A stretch of DNA of 64,000 nt, from positions 89,432 through 153,431 of the forward strand of contig NZ_FONG01000020.1 of assembly GCF_900112845.1 (NCBI RefSeq), written 5' to 3'. Positions 8,428-17,028 of the stretch are shown here, one piece after another (the first letter of the stretch is position 1; every line of letters starts with the position of its first letter). The position numbers and the translations under genes were made by a program. The notes beneath the pieces are model-generated. The model had not been told where the DNA came from. It did no database searches and was given only the letters and a program-made list of their open reading frames with translations. The stretch is from Actinacidiphila alni. GTDB taxonomy: Bacteria; Actinomycetota; Actinomycetes; Streptomycetales; Streptomycetaceae.

Positions 8428-10154
8428 GACGCGGCCTCCTGGTGCGGGTCGGGGGTGGGCCGGCCCGGCGGCGTCGCGGGTGCGAGCAGCGCGGCCTCCG
8501 GGTGGTGGAGGTCGAATGCCGGTGAGTCGGAACGGACCTTGGGGAGCGTGTGGAAGTTGTGCCGCGGCGGCGGGCAGGAGGTCGCCCACTCCAGGGAACG
8601 GCCGAATCCCCATGGGTCGTCCACGTCGACCGTCGGCGCGTATCTCCAGGTCTTCCACACGTTGTAGAGGAACGGGAGCGTCGAGAGTCCCAGCAGGAAC
8701 GAACCGATGGACGACACGGTGTTGAGCGTGGTGAAGCCGTCCGCTGCGAGGTAGTCGGCGTATCTGCGCGGCATGCCCTTCTCGCCGAGCCAGTGCTGGA
8801 CGAGGAAGGTGGTCTGGAAGCCGACGAAGAGCGTCCAGAAGTGAATACGGCCCAGCCGTTCGTCGAGCATCCGGCCGGTCCATTTGGGCCACCAGAAGTA
8901 GAAGCCGCCGAACATCGCGAAGACGACGGTGCCGAAGAGCACGTAATGCAGGTGTGCCACCACGAAATAGCTGTCGGTGACGTGGAAGTCCAGCGGTGGC
9001 GAGGCGAGCAGGACCCCACTCAGGCCACCGAGCAGAAAGGTCGTCAGAAAGCCGAGCGACCACAGCATCGGGGTCTCGAAGGAGAGCGTGCCGTGCCACA
9101 TGGTGCCGATCCAGTTGAAGAACTTCACTCCGGTGGGTACCGCGATGAGGAACGACATGAGGGAGAAGAAGGGCAGCAGCACCATTCCGGTGGCGAACAT
9201 GTGGTGGGCCCACACGGTCGCGGACAGCATGGTGATGGCGATCGTGGCGCCGACCATGCCGATGTAGCCGAAGGTCGGTTTGCGGCTGAACACCGGAATG
9301 ATCTCGGTGATCACGCCGAAGAACGGCAGAGCCACGATGTACACCTCGGGGTGCCCGAAGAACCAGAAGAGGTGCTGCCACAAAATGGCCCCGCCGTTGG
9401 CCGCGTCGAAGACATGCGCACCGAATTTCCGGTCCGCCTCCAGGGCGAACAGCGCCGCGGTGAGCACCGGGAAGGCCAGCAGCGCGAGGATCGAGGTGAA
9501 CAGGATGTTCCAGGTGAAGATCGGCATCCGGAACATCGTCATGCCGGGGGCACGCAGGCAGACGATGGTGGCGATGAAGTTCACCGATCCCAAGGTGGTG
9601 CTCAATCCGGTCAGCACCAGGCCCATCACCCACAGGTCGCCGCCCGCTCCTGGCGAATGGATCGCGCTGTTGAGCGGCGCGTAGGCGAACCAGCCGAAGG
9701 CGGCGGCACCGCCCGGCACCAGAAAACCCGAGACGACGATCAGGGCGCCGAACAGATAGAGCCAGTACGTCAGCGCGTTCAGCCGCGGGAAGGCCACGTC
9801 GGGCGCGCCGATCTGCAAAGGCATGATCGCGTTGGCGAAGCCGGCGAACATCGGCGTGGCGAACAGGAGCATCATGATGGTGCCGTGGATGGTGACGAGC
9901 TGGTTGTACTGCCCCGTGCTCCACAACTGAAGTCCCGGCCGGGCCAGTTCGGCCCGCATCCCCATGGCGAGCAGGCCCGCGAAGAGGAAGAAGCAGAAGG
10001 CCGTCACCAGATACATGCCGCCGATCGTCTTGTGGTCGGTGGTGGTCACGTAGTCCAGCAACCGGTCGCCCAGCCGGCTTCCCCGGTCGGCGCCTTCGGT
10101 GGTGTCGGGCCCCGCGGGCTCCGGCGATGCGGCCCGTGCGTCGGTACGCGTCAT
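8424..10154 (-). CDS. ctaD: Cytochrome c oxidase subunit I (aa3-type)
   Basis: This 576-residue haem-copper oxidase subunit I catalyses O2 reduction coupled to proton pumping. All signature ligands are visible: the haem a His in VTIHGTIMMLL, the CuB His and crosslinked Tyr in FFGHPEVYI, the CuB His pair in VWAHHMFATG, and the haem a3 and second haem a His in VAHLHYVLFG. About twelve transmembrane helices are present. The N-terminal 35 residues are a hydrophilic extension. It overlaps qcrB upstream (ATGA 10151-10154) and ctaF downstream. It is probably a paralogue of the housekeeping ctaD, because subunits II and III are absent here. Confidence 0.93.
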   Translation of the reverse strand: MTRTDARAASPEPAGPDTTEGADRGSRLGDRLLDYVTTTDHKTIGGMYLVTAFCFFLFAGLLAMGMRAELARPGLQLWSTGQYNQLVTIHGTIMMLLFATPMFAGFANAIMPLQIGAPDVAFPRLNALTYWLYLFGALIVVSGFLVPGGAAAFGWFAYAPLNSAIHSPGAGGDLWVMGLVLTGLSTTLGSVNFIATIVCLRAPGMTMFRMPIFTWNILFTSILALLAFPVLTAALFALEADRKFGAHVFDAANGGAILWQHLFWFFGHPEVYIVALPFFGVITEIIPVFSRKPTFGYIGMVGATIAITMLSATVWAHHMFATGMVLLPFFSLMSFLIAVPTGVKFFNWIGTMWHGTLSFETPMLWSLGFLTTFLLGGLSGVLLASPPLDFHVTDSYFVVAHLHYVLFGTVVFAMFGGFYFWWPKWTGRMLDERLGRIHFWTLFVGFQTTFLVQHWLGEKGMPRRYADYLAADGFTTLNTVSSIGSFLLGLSTLPFLYNVWKTWRYAPTVDVDDPWGFGRSLEWATSCPPPRHNFHTLPKVRSDSPAFDLHHPEAALLAPATPPGRPTPDPHQEAAS

Positions 10155-11782
10155 CGCGTTCCTCGTTCCGGTTCTGCGAGTGCTTCCTCGACGTGGCGCC
10201 GTTGTTCGGGCGTCATGGGCAGGCGGACACCGCGGCCGTAGTACCAGCGGCTCAGCGCGGCCCGCAGGCGACGGCGCGCCGGAGCGTCCGGACCGGGGGC
10301 GGGCTCGGGGACCGGCAGGTCGCGGACCAGAAAGCGGTAGAGCCGCTCGGGTGCGACATCGGCGTGCCGGGGCTCCAGCGCGCCGTAGACGCTCTGGACG
10401 ACCTCGCCGGTTTCCTGACCTTCCGTCAGCAACCGTCGTTCGTGGGACTGGAGCGCCAGGCAGATCCTCTTGGTCACCACGAACGCCAGGACCGGGCCGA
10501 GGACGACCAGAACCCGGAAGAGCCACGTCAGCGCGTTCACCGACAGATGGAAGGAGAAGGCCGTCACATCATTGCCGCCGGCCGCGAGCAGGACGGCGTA
10601 CCAGACGATCCCGGCCGCTCCCAGCGCCGTTCTTGTCGGTCTGTCGCGCGGGCGGTCGCACAGATGGTGCTCGCCGCGGTCACCGGTGACAAAGCGTTCG
10701 AACAGCGGATAGCCGTAGAGGGCGAGGAAGAGAACGCCCGGCAGGACCACGGCGGGCAGCAGCACGTTCCACATGACGGTGTGCCCGGCGACCGCCGTCT
10801 CCCAGGGCGGCATCAGCCGAAGCGCGCCCTCCAGGAAGCCGACGTACCAGTCGGGCTGGGCTCCGGTGCTCACCTGGTCGGCGCGGTAGGGACCGTACTC
10901 CCACACCGGATTGATCTGCACCGTGGCCGCGAGCACGGCGAGGACGCCGAACACAAGGAAGAACAGGCCGGTGGACTTGGCGACGAAGTGCGGGAAGAGC
11001 GGGCGTCCCACGACATTGCGGTTGGTGCGCCCGGGTGCGCTCCACTGGGTGTGCTTGAGGTAGAAAACCAGGATCAAATGCACGGTGATCAGCGCGATCA
11101 GCAGTCCCGGCACGAAGAGCACGTGCAGGATGTACAGGCGGCCGTTGAGCACGTGCCCAGGGAAGGGCCCGCCCCACACGAAGAACGCCAGATAGCTGCC
11201 GACCAGCGGGATCGACATCACGATGGTGTTGGCGGTGCGCAGCCCGGTACCGGACAGCAGGTCGTCCGGGAGCGAATAGCCGCAGAAGCCTTCGAGCAGC
11301 GTGACCAGGAAGAGCGTCACACCGATCATCCAGTTGATCTCGCGCGGCCGGCGAAAGGCGCCGGTGAAGAAGATCCGCAGCATGTGCACGGCGATGGCGG
11401 CGACGAAGATCAGTGCCGCCCAATGGTGCAGTTGCCGGATCAGCAGACCACCGCGGACATCGAGACTGATGTGCACGGTGGAGTCGTACGCGGCGGAGAC
11501 CGGCAGCCCTTGCAGCGGCGCGTACGACCCACGGTACGTGCTTTGCGTCGTTCCGGCGTCGAAGAAGAGCGTCAGCCAGGTGCCGGTGAGCAGCAGCACG
11601 ACGAAGCTGTAGAGCGCCAACTCCCCCAGCAGGAAGCTCCAGTGGTCGGGAAACGCCTTGCGCAGCAGCCTCTTGGCGCTGACCGCGACCGGGAGTCTGC
11701 GGTCGATGACGACAAAGCCGGTCCTGGCGGCGTTCCGTGCGACAGCTCGTGTCCTCAACCGCTGTCGGCGGAACACCAGCAT
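10151..11782 (-). CDS. qcrB: Cytochrome bc1 complex cytochrome b subunit
   Basis: This protein of about 543 residues has the N-terminal cytochrome b four-helix bundle. The haem b His ligands are visible in LLIRQLHHWAALIFVAAIAV plus the following VHMLRIF, and in LHVLFVPGLL with ITVHLILVFYL. The quinol-site region WDWYVG-like segment is seen as PDWYVGFLEGALRLMPPWE. The long C-terminal extension is typical of actinobacterial QcrB. GTG 11791 and ATG 11788 and 11782 are in frame; GGGAG lies eight bases before 11782, so that start is preferred. It is the first gene of a qcrB-ctaD-ctaF unit with no qcrA or qcrC beside it. Confidence 0.9.
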   Translation of the reverse strand: MLVFRRQRLRTRAVARNAARTGFVVIDRRLPVAVSAKRLLRKAFPDHWSFLLGELALYSFVVLLLTGTWLTLFFDAGTTQSTYRGSYAPLQGLPVSAAYDSTVHISLDVRGGLLIRQLHHWAALIFVAAIAVHMLRIFFTGAFRRPREINWMIGVTLFLVTLLEGFCGYSLPDDLLSGTGLRTANTIVMSIPLVGSYLAFFVWGGPFPGHVLNGRLYILHVLFVPGLLIALITVHLILVFYLKHTQWSAPGRTNRNVVGRPLFPHFVAKSTGLFFLVFGVLAVLAATVQINPVWEYGPYRADQVSTGAQPDWYVGFLEGALRLMPPWETAVAGHTVMWNVLLPAVVLPGVLFLALYGYPLFERFVTGDRGEHHLCDRPRDRPTRTALGAAGIVWYAVLLAAGGNDVTAFSFHLSVNALTWLFRVLVVLGPVLAFVVTKRICLALQSHERRLLTEGQETGEVVQSVYGALEPRHADVAPERLYRFLVRDLPVPEPAPGPDAPARRRLRAALSRWYYGRGVRLPMTPEQRRHVEEALAEPERGTR

Positions 11783-11954
11783 GCGCATCACTCCCTGGTC
11801 GACACCGCGACGCCGGCGGCACCGGGGCCGCCGCGCCCACCGCGGGCGCCCACGGCGGGGGGCCGAGTGCCCGGATGCGCCCGCGGCATTCGTACGTCTT
11901 TCCGGTGGCTTTCAGCAGCCCGTTCGGGAGCCGGTCCGTACGGGTAGGGCGGGG

Positions 11955-13232
11955 TCAGCCACGACCGGTGCCGTGTGTGTGCAGGCGTTCGAGGGCGTCG
12001 AGGACCACGGTGCGCTGGTACCAGCTGTGCCATGCGTGGGTGTCGGCGGCCAGGGAGACCAGCAGGCCGGTTTCGGCGCGGGTCAGCCGACGGTCGGTGC
12101 CGATGTGCTGCACGGAGAGGACGCCGACGCACCGGCCGTCGGAGGACAGCAGGGGAACGGCGTGCACGCGGTGGAAGACCGAGGCGAACAGCGGTGCGGC
12201 GGAACGCTGTTCGAAGAAGAGCGGCGCGGCCTCGGTGCCCGCCGTGGGCCGACCGGCGCTGTGGGCACGCGCCACGGTGACGGCCGTGTCCGAGGCGTCG
12301 GGGGCTAGCCGGGCATAGGCGTCGCGGTAGGCGGGGCCGTGATGCCGGTCCGCCTCGAGGAACAGTGCTCCGCCGCGCGCCGGGTCGACGAGATGCAGGG
12401 CCGCCGCGTCGGCGTCCGTACCGTCGGCGGCCGCCTCGACAGCGGCCTGCAGGGCCCTGCCGCGCTCGTCGGGCCGTACGCCGCGGGCGGTGAGGAATTC
12501 CGCGGGCGGTGCCGGCGCGCGCCGTCGGCGGGGGAACCACGGGCCGTCCGCCGCCGGCGGCGGCGCCGACACCACCGCGGAGGCGAAGGCCCGCAGCGGA
12601 ACGTTGTGGTGCTGCGAGGACTCCCGCAGCACTGCCAGCGCGCTGTCCGCGTCGGGCAGCGCATACCGGGCCAGCACCATGCCCTGGGCGACGCCGATCA
12701 GACCGCGGGACCGGGAACGGGCCCGCAATCCGTACACCTCCTCGCGCAGCGCGGCCAGTTCGTCCTGGACGCGCGCGTCCGCCCGGGGCGCGGGACCCGC
12801 GGGCCGGGCGGAGACGGCGCGGACGGCGTCCACGACGGTGGCGTACACCTCCAACGTCGGTGCCCGTGCGCGCAGTACGGCACGGATGGTGGCGTCGGAC
12901 ACCGCCACGGCGACGGCGACACCGTCCGCGTCGCCGAGCGCGCCGCCGACCGCGGCGGCGGCCGCCGCGCCGAACACGACGACGCCGTCGAGGTCGAGGA
13001 CGAGACCTTCCCCCGCGGCCCGGGCCGCGTCGACATGCCGGCGGATCCGCCGGCCGAGATCACCGACGTTCGACGCGTCCAGGGCTCCGACGAGCGGCAG
13101 CAGCATGACGTCGGGATCCGGCGACCCACCGGCCGGGAGCCGGCCGACAGCGCTCTCGTGCCGGACGGCCACGGCGCGGCCGTTGTGCAGGGCCCCGTTG
13201 CCGCTACGGGGACCCGCGGATCGCTGGTTCAT
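11955..13232 (-). CDS. STAS-ANTAR-GAF regulator
   Basis: This 425-residue protein has three parts. An N-terminal STAS-like domain (about residues 35-150) includes VMLLPLVGALDASNV and LVLDLDGVVVFG. A middle ANTAR-type RNA-binding helix bundle (about 165-225) includes LIGVAQGMVLARY and the HNVPLRAFASAVV helix. The C-terminal 180 residues are GAF-like, with VHAVPLLSSDGRCVGVLSVQ. ANTAR proteins bind paired hairpins in nascent RNA and prevent termination. The usual order is sensor first and ANTAR last; here ANTAR is internal. The ATG at 13232 is preceded by AGGTG. It shares order and a matching C-terminal helix (RTVVLDALERLHT) with the next gene, suggesting tandem duplication. Confidence 0.75.
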   Translation of the reverse strand: MNQRSAGPRSGNGALHNGRAVAVRHESAVGRLPAGGSPDPDVMLLPLVGALDASNVGDLGRRIRRHVDAARAAGEGLVLDLDGVVVFGAAAAAAVGGALGDADGVAVAVAVSDATIRAVLRARAPTLEVYATVVDAVRAVSARPAGPAPRADARVQDELAALREEVYGLRARSRSRGLIGVAQGMVLARYALPDADSALAVLRESSQHHNVPLRAFASAVVSAPPPAADGPWFPRRRRAPAPPAEFLTARGVRPDERGRALQAAVEAAADGTDADAAALHLVDPARGGALFLEADRHHGPAYRDAYARLAPDASDTAVTVARAHSAGRPTAGTEAAPLFFEQRSAAPLFASVFHRVHAVPLLSSDGRCVGVLSVQHIGTDRRLTRAETGLLVSLAADTHAWHSWYQRTVVLDALERLHTHGTGRG

Positions 13233-13399
13233 GACACACCTCAGGCGGGGAAAGGGGATCGGCCGCCGTCCTGACCGGGTGTTCGTCGTTCCGTGGCAAC
13301 CCTTCTGCCCGCGCGGCGACAAATCAAGTGAGCGCGATGCCGCGTTGACGTAGATCCGCCATCCGACGGACGAGGGGCCGGGACTCGGGCGCCCGGGGC

Positions 13400-14752
13400 T
13401 CAGTCGCCCGCACGCAAGGCGCGGGCCCGCGTGTGCAGGTCCTCCAGCGCGTCCAGGACAATGGTGCGCCGGTACCAGTCCAGCCAGGCGGCGGCCTGTC
13501 CCGCGGGGTGGTCCAGCGCGTACGTACGTCCGGCGACCAGCACGCGGCTGATCGCGGCCGGGTGCCGGTAGTGGCAGGTCACCATGCCGAGCAGCTCCCC
13601 GGTGGGGAGCGCGATCGGGACGCTGTGGCAGGCCACGGAACCGGAGTCGCGCATGACGGCCTGTCCCGGGGCGTCGTACAGCGCGTCGTGGGGGACGTCC
13701 AGCACCGCCACCTGAACGCCCCGCGCAGCGGCCAGATGGCTGCTGGAGCGGTCGACTGCCGGCGCCCCGGAGTCCGTGTCGCCGGCGGGGTCCTTCGAGG
13801 CGTGGCCCGGACCCGCCACATAGTCGAAGTAGTCCAGAAACTCCTCGGAGTGACCCCGTTGCGCCTCGATCCACAGGTCACCGGTCATCGGATCGGCCAG
13901 TTGCGCGTTGCCCATGTCCGCCCAGGCGACCTCGAGCACCGACCGCAGCAGTGCGGCCAGCACCTCCGAGGGGTTCGCCTTCGCGACCGGGCGCCCTTCG
14001 AGGAACGACAGGGCGGGCGCCGGGCGGCGCGAACGCCCCGGGAACCACTGAGCCCCGCCCGGCTGCGGCGGTACGACCATGGCCACGGACGCCGCGAGTG
14101 CCCGCAGTTTCATGTTGTGCCGCTGCGAGGTCGCCACCAGCAGTTCCAGCGCCGCGTCGCCGTCGAGCCCGTAGCGGCTGCCCACCACACCGCCGGCCAG
14201 GGCCACGACCGGTCGGCCGCGCGCCTTGCGGCGGCCGTCCCGCATCTCGCGCCCGGACCGGGTTTCCTCCCGCCCGGCGCCGGCGCCCGCGCAGGTGCGC
14301 GGGCCGCCGCCCACCTCCACGAGAGTGGCTTTTGCGTGGCCGCCGTCCGGCCGGGCCATGGCGTGCGCCAGGTCCGTCGCGTCGGCATACGCCGAGGCCG
14401 CGGCCGCCAGCGCCGCCTCCACCGACGGCTGCAGTATGTCCTGGCGCCCGGTGGCGAGCAGATCGTCGCGATCGGCCCGCCGCAGGACGCGCTCGATCCC
14501 GGGGCCGACGCCCGCGAGCCAGACCCGACGGCCCTGCTGCCGCAGTACGACCATCCGCTCGATCGTCGATCCGGCCGCGGCGGCCGACAGCAGATTCGTC
14601 CGGGAAAGATCCAGCAGGACGCCCCGGCAGGCGTCGTCCTCGTCGCGCATCCCCTCGGGCCAGCCGCTCACCGGACCGTTCAGCGCCTCACCGGCTCTGA
14701 CCAGCCACAGCCAGCCCGCACCGCCCCGCAACCGCACAATGTTCCCGCGCAC
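13400..14752 (-). CDS. STAS-ANTAR-GAF regulator, tandem relative of the neighbouring gene
   Basis: This 450-residue protein has an N-terminal STAS-like region with GVLLDLSRTNLLSAAAAGST. The ANTAR-like segment (about residues 180-230) includes ALAGGVVGSRYGLDGDAALE and HNMKLRALAASVAMV. The C-terminal GAF-like half carries VACHSVPIALPTGELLGMVT and a final DWYRRTIVLDALEDLHT helix that closely matches the downstream gene. The GTG start at 14752 is supported by GAGG seven bases upstream. The 167-base gap to the next gene has no obvious hairpin. Likely role: signal-responsive antitermination or partner-switching; the ligand is unknown. Confidence 0.72.
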   Translation of the reverse strand: MRGNIVRLRGGAGWLWLVRAGEALNGPVSGWPEGMRDEDDACRGVLLDLSRTNLLSAAAAGSTIERMVVLRQQGRRVWLAGVGPGIERVLRRADRDDLLATGRQDILQPSVEAALAAAASAYADATDLAHAMARPDGGHAKATLVEVGGGPRTCAGAGAGREETRSGREMRDGRRKARGRPVVALAGGVVGSRYGLDGDAALELLVATSQRHNMKLRALAASVAMVVPPQPGGAQWFPGRSRRPAPALSFLEGRPVAKANPSEVLAALLRSVLEVAWADMGNAQLADPMTGDLWIEAQRGHSEEFLDYFDYVAGPGHASKDPAGDTDSGAPAVDRSSSHLAAARGVQVAVLDVPHDALYDAPGQAVMRDSGSVACHSVPIALPTGELLGMVTCHYRHPAAISRVLVAGRTYALDHPAGQAAAWLDWYRRTIVLDALEDLHTRARALRAGD

Positions 14753-14985
14753 GTCGACGCCTCACCTTCGGTCAAAAAGGGAGGGCAACGCTTCCGTACC
14801 CCACAATCGTGTCCGCCGCGTCCCCGCGCGAATACGCTCAGCCGGAGCGCCACGCGCTCGCGCTCCATCCTACGGCTCCCGCACGCCCGGGGGGCGCGAC
14901 GCGCTGCCTCCGGCTCGGGGGGCGGTTTCGGGGCGTGGCGCACGGGCACTCGCAGCACCGTCCACGGCTTGTTCGGGAGACTGTT

Positions 14986-15681
14986 ATGGATTGGCGGCAG
15001 TACGGCGAACGCATGGCATCGCTGGCCCGCGACCTGCTGGCCCAGCACTCGGTCGACGACACCCTCGGCCGCGTCACCGCTTCGGCGACGGAACTGATCG
15101 AGGGCTGCGAAGTCGCCGGCATCCTGCTGCTGCGAGGGAAGGACAGCCGGACCCTCGCGCCGACCGACCCGCTCGCGGTCAGCTGCGACCGGCTTCAGCA
15201 GGAGCTGGGGCAGGGCCCCTGTTTCGACGCGGCGCGCACCAGCGTCTCCGGGCAGGTGTACCGGATCGCCGACCTCACCGACGACCGGCAGCGCGAACGG
15301 TGGCCGCTGTTCGCGCCCCGTGCCCATGATCTGGGGGTCGCCAGCATGATGGGCTTTCTGCTGTTCACCGAGGACGGGGACTTCGGCGCGCTCAACATGT
15401 ACTCCCGTACCGTCGGTGCCTTCACCGAGGCGAGCCAGACCGCGGCCTGGCTGCTCGCCTCGCACGCGGCGGTCGCGGTCGCGGGCGCCCACAACCGGGC
15501 CCAGTTGGAGCAGGCCGTCCTCACGCGGCATGTGATCGGCGAGGCGATGGGCATCCTCATGGTCAGTGACCGGCTCAGCGAATCCGAGGCGTTCGACGCC
15601 CTGCGGCGCCGGTCCCAGGAGAGGAACGTCAAGCTGAGGACGGTCGCCGAGCACGTCTGCCGCACCGGGGCTCTCTCGTGA
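14986..15681 (+). CDS. GAF and ANTAR domain protein
   Basis: This 231-residue cytoplasmic regulator has the classic order. An N-terminal GAF domain (about 10-160) includes VAGILLLRGKD and GPCFDAARTS, and a C-terminal ANTAR domain (about 170-228) includes HVIGEAMGILMVSDRLSESE and RNVKLRTVAEHV. GAF-ANTAR proteins are predicted RNA-binding antiterminators controlled by a small ligand or partner. The ATG at 14986 has GGGAG seven bases upstream. It is transcribed divergently from the STAS-ANTAR-GAF genes, sharing the 233-base intergenic region at 14753-14985, so the three may share control. Confidence 0.85.
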   Translation: MDWRQYGERMASLARDLLAQHSVDDTLGRVTASATELIEGCEVAGILLLRGKDSRTLAPTDPLAVSCDRLQQELGQGPCFDAARTSVSGQVYRIADLTDDRQRERWPLFAPRAHDLGVASMMGFLLFTEDGDFGALNMYSRTVGAFTEASQTAAWLLASHAAVAVAGAHNRAQLEQAVLTRHVIGEAMGILMVSDRLSESEAFDALRRRSQERNVKLRTVAEHVCRTGALS

Positions 15682-15944
15682 GGCCCGCCCGCACGCGTAC
15701 CGCCCGGGGGCGCGAAGCCGCGGTGCGGACAAGCTTCCACTCGTACGTTTCATGTCTCGCAGCGGGGCACCCGGTGCGCGCGACCCCCCATGTCATACGA
15801 GGCTGAACACATCAGGTCCGGGGTTCGGCAGTGAGCCCCGGCGCAGCCGGTCCGGGCGGGTGATACGGCTCGGACCGGCTGTCGCAACGCGGAGGCACCC
15901 CGGCTACGCGGTTACGGCGCGAAACCGATCGGCCCGGCGGCTGC

Positions 15945-16823
15945 TCAGCGGGCCAGGAGGTCGAGGATCGCCCCGGTGATCTCGTCGGGCGCCTCCTCGG
16001 CCATGAAGTGGCCCGCGGTGGTGAGCCGGTGGTCCAGGTCCGGTGCCCAGGCCCGCCACACCTCGGCGGCGTCGTAGCCGAGCCGGGCGCCCCAGTCCTG
16101 CTGCACGACCATGACGGGCATGGCGAACTGCGAGCCCGCGTCCTGGTCGGCCTGGTCGTGGGCGATGTCGATCCCGGCGGAGGCGCGGTAGTCGGCGACG
16201 ATCGACGGTACGGCCGCGGCGCTCGCCCGCAGGTAGGCCGCCCGTACGTCGTCGGGGATCGCGGCCGGGTCCTTCGCCCAGGCGTCCAGGAAGGACCCGA
16301 AGAACGCGTCCGCGCTGTTGCCGATCATGGTTTCCGGCAGGCCGGGCGGCTGGGCCATCAGGAACAGGTGGTAGCCGACCGCGGCCGACACCCCGCGCAG
16401 CACCTGCCACATGTCGAGGGTCGGCACGATGTCGAGGATGCCGAGGTGCGTCACGGTCTCGGGATGGTCGAGTCCGGCGCGGAAGGCGACCAGCGCGCCG
16501 CGATCGTGCCCGACGAGCGCGAAACGGTCGTGCCCGAGCGCCGCCGCCGCGGCCACCACGTCGGCGGCCATGCCGCGCTTGGCGTACACCTCCGGCCCGG
16601 TCGCCGCCGGCTTGTCGCTCGCTCCGTAGCCGCGCAGGTCGGGGCAGATCACCGTGTGCGTACGGGCCAGCCGTCCGGCCACGTGCCGCCACATCAGGTG
16701 CGTCTCGGGAAAGCCGTGCAGCAGCACGACCGGGCTGCCGCTGCCGCCGACCGCGGCGGCGAGCCGTACGCCGTCCGCACCGGGCAGCGTGGTGTTCTCG
16801 AAGCCGGGGATGGTGGGGGTCAT
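15945..16823 (-). CDS. Alpha/beta hydrolase, haloacetate dehalogenase/epoxide hydrolase type
   Basis: This 292-residue alpha/beta-hydrolase has the oxyanion motif VLLHGFPETHLMWR and an Asp nucleophile at about residue 107 in the elbow VGHDRGALVAF. The catalytic His (about 272) is in TTAGHFMAEEAP. An Asp nucleophile with the DLRGYGASDKP region places it with fluoroacetate dehalogenases and soluble epoxide hydrolases rather than Ser esterases. The true substrate is unknown. AAGGA lies six bases before ATG 16823. It is divergent from the SARP-type regulator, which may control it. Confidence 0.87.
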   Translation of the reverse strand: MTPTIPGFENTTLPGADGVRLAAAVGGSGSPVVLLHGFPETHLMWRHVAGRLARTHTVICPDLRGYGASDKPAATGPEVYAKRGMAADVVAAAAALGHDRFALVGHDRGALVAFRAGLDHPETVTHLGILDIVPTLDMWQVLRGVSAAVGYHLFLMAQPPGLPETMIGNSADAFFGSFLDAWAKDPAAIPDDVRAAYLRASAAAVPSIVADYRASAGIDIAHDQADQDAGSQFAMPVMVVQQDWGARLGYDAAEVWRAWAPDLDHRLTTAGHFMAEEAPDEITGAILDLLAR

Positions 16824-16968
16824 GGTGCTTCCTTTCGCGTCCCGTACGCCGGTGGGCGCGGGAGTCGTTGGGTGACGGTCGCCGGCCGTCCGCCGGTCCG
16901 CTACCGGCGGCCCGTCCCGCCCGCCGAAGGCGAACACCGACGCCGCCGCACCCCACCGTGCACGGACT

Positions 16969-16986
16969 CGATCAGCAGCCGATCAG
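16969..16986 (+). promoter_or_regulatory. Heptamer direct repeat with 11-bp period, possible SARP site
   Basis: CGATCAG occurs at 16969-16975 and again at 16980-16986, separated by CAGC. Two 7-bp direct repeats spaced by 4 bp is the classic arrangement recognised by SARP activators. The pair lies 42 bases before the SARP-type gene start at 17029, in the region divergent from the hydrolase. It may be autoregulatory; no third repeat is present. Confidence 0.4.
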
Positions 16987-17028
16987 TACGGTCCGGCGCG
17001 GTCGGGGGCGGTGGGTGAGGATGAGGGC

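Noticed and set aside
17011..17028. Upstream GTG start for the SARP-type gene
   Set aside because: It adds only MGEDEG before the conserved MRIDVLG domain start; the ATG at 17029 fits better.
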